Assembly: GCA_028686565.1 (NCBI GenBank)
Contig: JAQUBU010000121.1
Location: forward strand, 1-6,920
Source of the DNA: Syntrophomonadaceae bacterium
GTDB taxonomy: Bacteria > Bacillota > Syntrophomonadia > Syntrophomonadales > Syntrophomonadaceae
Direction: 5' to 3'
DNA length: 6,920 nucleotides
Position 1 is the first letter of the stretch, and each line of letters starts with the position of its first letter. The notes beneath the pieces were generated by a model. The model saw only the letters and a list, made by a program, of their open reading frames with translations. It did no database searches and was not told the origin of the DNA. Below, in pieces: positions 6,526-6,920 of this stretch. The translations under genes and the position numbers were made by a program.

Positions 6526-6920
6526 TTCCCCGGTAATTGATTACGTCAATGAAAAATGCTCTGACTCTTTTCGTTTACCATGGCGGGTTATTCCCCGTGA
6601 TAATTGCGAGCGGTAGAGAAGCAATCTAAAATGACTTGGCGATGGATGGATTGCTTCGCTGCACTCGCAATTATCACGCGCTGGGCGCACCACAATAAAT
6701 GAATATTTTTTGCGGTTCTGATTCATAATTTTACCATGGCACGAGTTCGATAGTTTCATAGCAATTAGTCATGCAGCAAAGCTGCACCACAATAAACGAA
6801 AAGCGTCAGAGCATTTTCATTTATTGACAATGACCGGGGAAGATTGCCGCGCTGCGCTCGCAATGACAGGTTGGCGCTGCGCTCCTTGCAATGACAAGTA
6901 CTCTAGTTTCATAGCAATGA
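6451..6920. repeat. Large nested inverted repeat, MITE-like
   Basis: The left arm (6451-6577) matches the reverse complement of the right arm (6791-6920) over about 125 bases with scattered differences. A 39-base core, 6496-6534 against 6833-6871, is perfect. A second inverted repeat sits inside: CGTGATAATTGCGAG (6596-6610) with 6664-6678, and GAAGCAATC (6618-6626) with 6649-6657. Direct repeats are also present: GCACCACAATAAA(T/C)GAA at 6687-6703 and 6784-6800, and TTTACCATGGC at 6574-6584 and 6730-6740. There is no transposase frame. The right arm still matches at the last base, so the element probably continues beyond the window. The 72-codon frame here is a by-product of the repeats. Confidence 0.85.

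Noticed and set aside
6668..6680. TTATCACGC as a DnaA box and possible origin
   Set aside because: A single site with mismatches to TTATNCACA, no cluster and no dnaA; it is part of the inner inverted repeat.
6541..6759. 72-codon minus-strand frame
   Set aside because: It lies wholly inside the nested inverted repeat, has no ribosome binding site or recognisable domain, and is explained by the repeat sequence.

Overview
The window is a chromosomal segment from a low-to-mid GC, probably spore-forming Firmicute of the class Clostridia. The basis is the conserved gene order mnmG-rsmG-noc-soj-spo0J, strong AGGAGG-type ribosome binding sites, frequent GTG starts, and a consensus parS site. Resemblance to the Desulfotomaculum/Pelotomaculum (Peptococcaceae) group is an impression from protein flavour and repeat style and was not tested. 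This gene set normally lies close to the replication origin, on the mnmE side of dnaA.

All supported genes lie on the minus strand, so transcription runs from high to low coordinates. In that direction: 5740-6920 is about 1.2 kb without a credible gene and packed with repeats. mnmG (tRNA U34 modification) and rsmG (16S rRNA G methylation) follow as a tight pair with a 9-base gap. noc comes after a 184-base gap. A 360-base intergenic region with an intrinsic terminator separates noc from soj (parA) and spo0J (parB), which overlap by 23 bases. A perfect 38-base palindrome with a consensus parS at its centre follows spo0J, and the first 20 codons of another gene run off the left edge.

Spo0J/ParB loads on parS as a CTP-dependent clamp, Soj/ParA is its ATPase partner in origin segregation and control of initiation, and Noc is the ParB paralogue that couples nucleoid position to division-site choice. 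In the DNA-reading helices, Noc carries Gln-Lys-Lys-Arg and Spo0J carries Arg-Thr-Thr-Gly at matching positions, which fits the known split between NBS and parS recognition.

The non-coding part is the least ordinary. A 17-base motif recurs in the noc leader and the noc-soj gap, with a shorter exact copy and a degenerate copy in the mnmG leader. Upstream of mnmG, where mnmE would be expected, there are three separate repeat structures: an inverted repeat with CAGACAG arms, a roughly 150-base block with direct repeats around a stem, and a large nested inverted repeat built from GTCATTGC units that probably continues past the right edge. These look like miniature, non-autonomous repeats. I see no complete new protein system.
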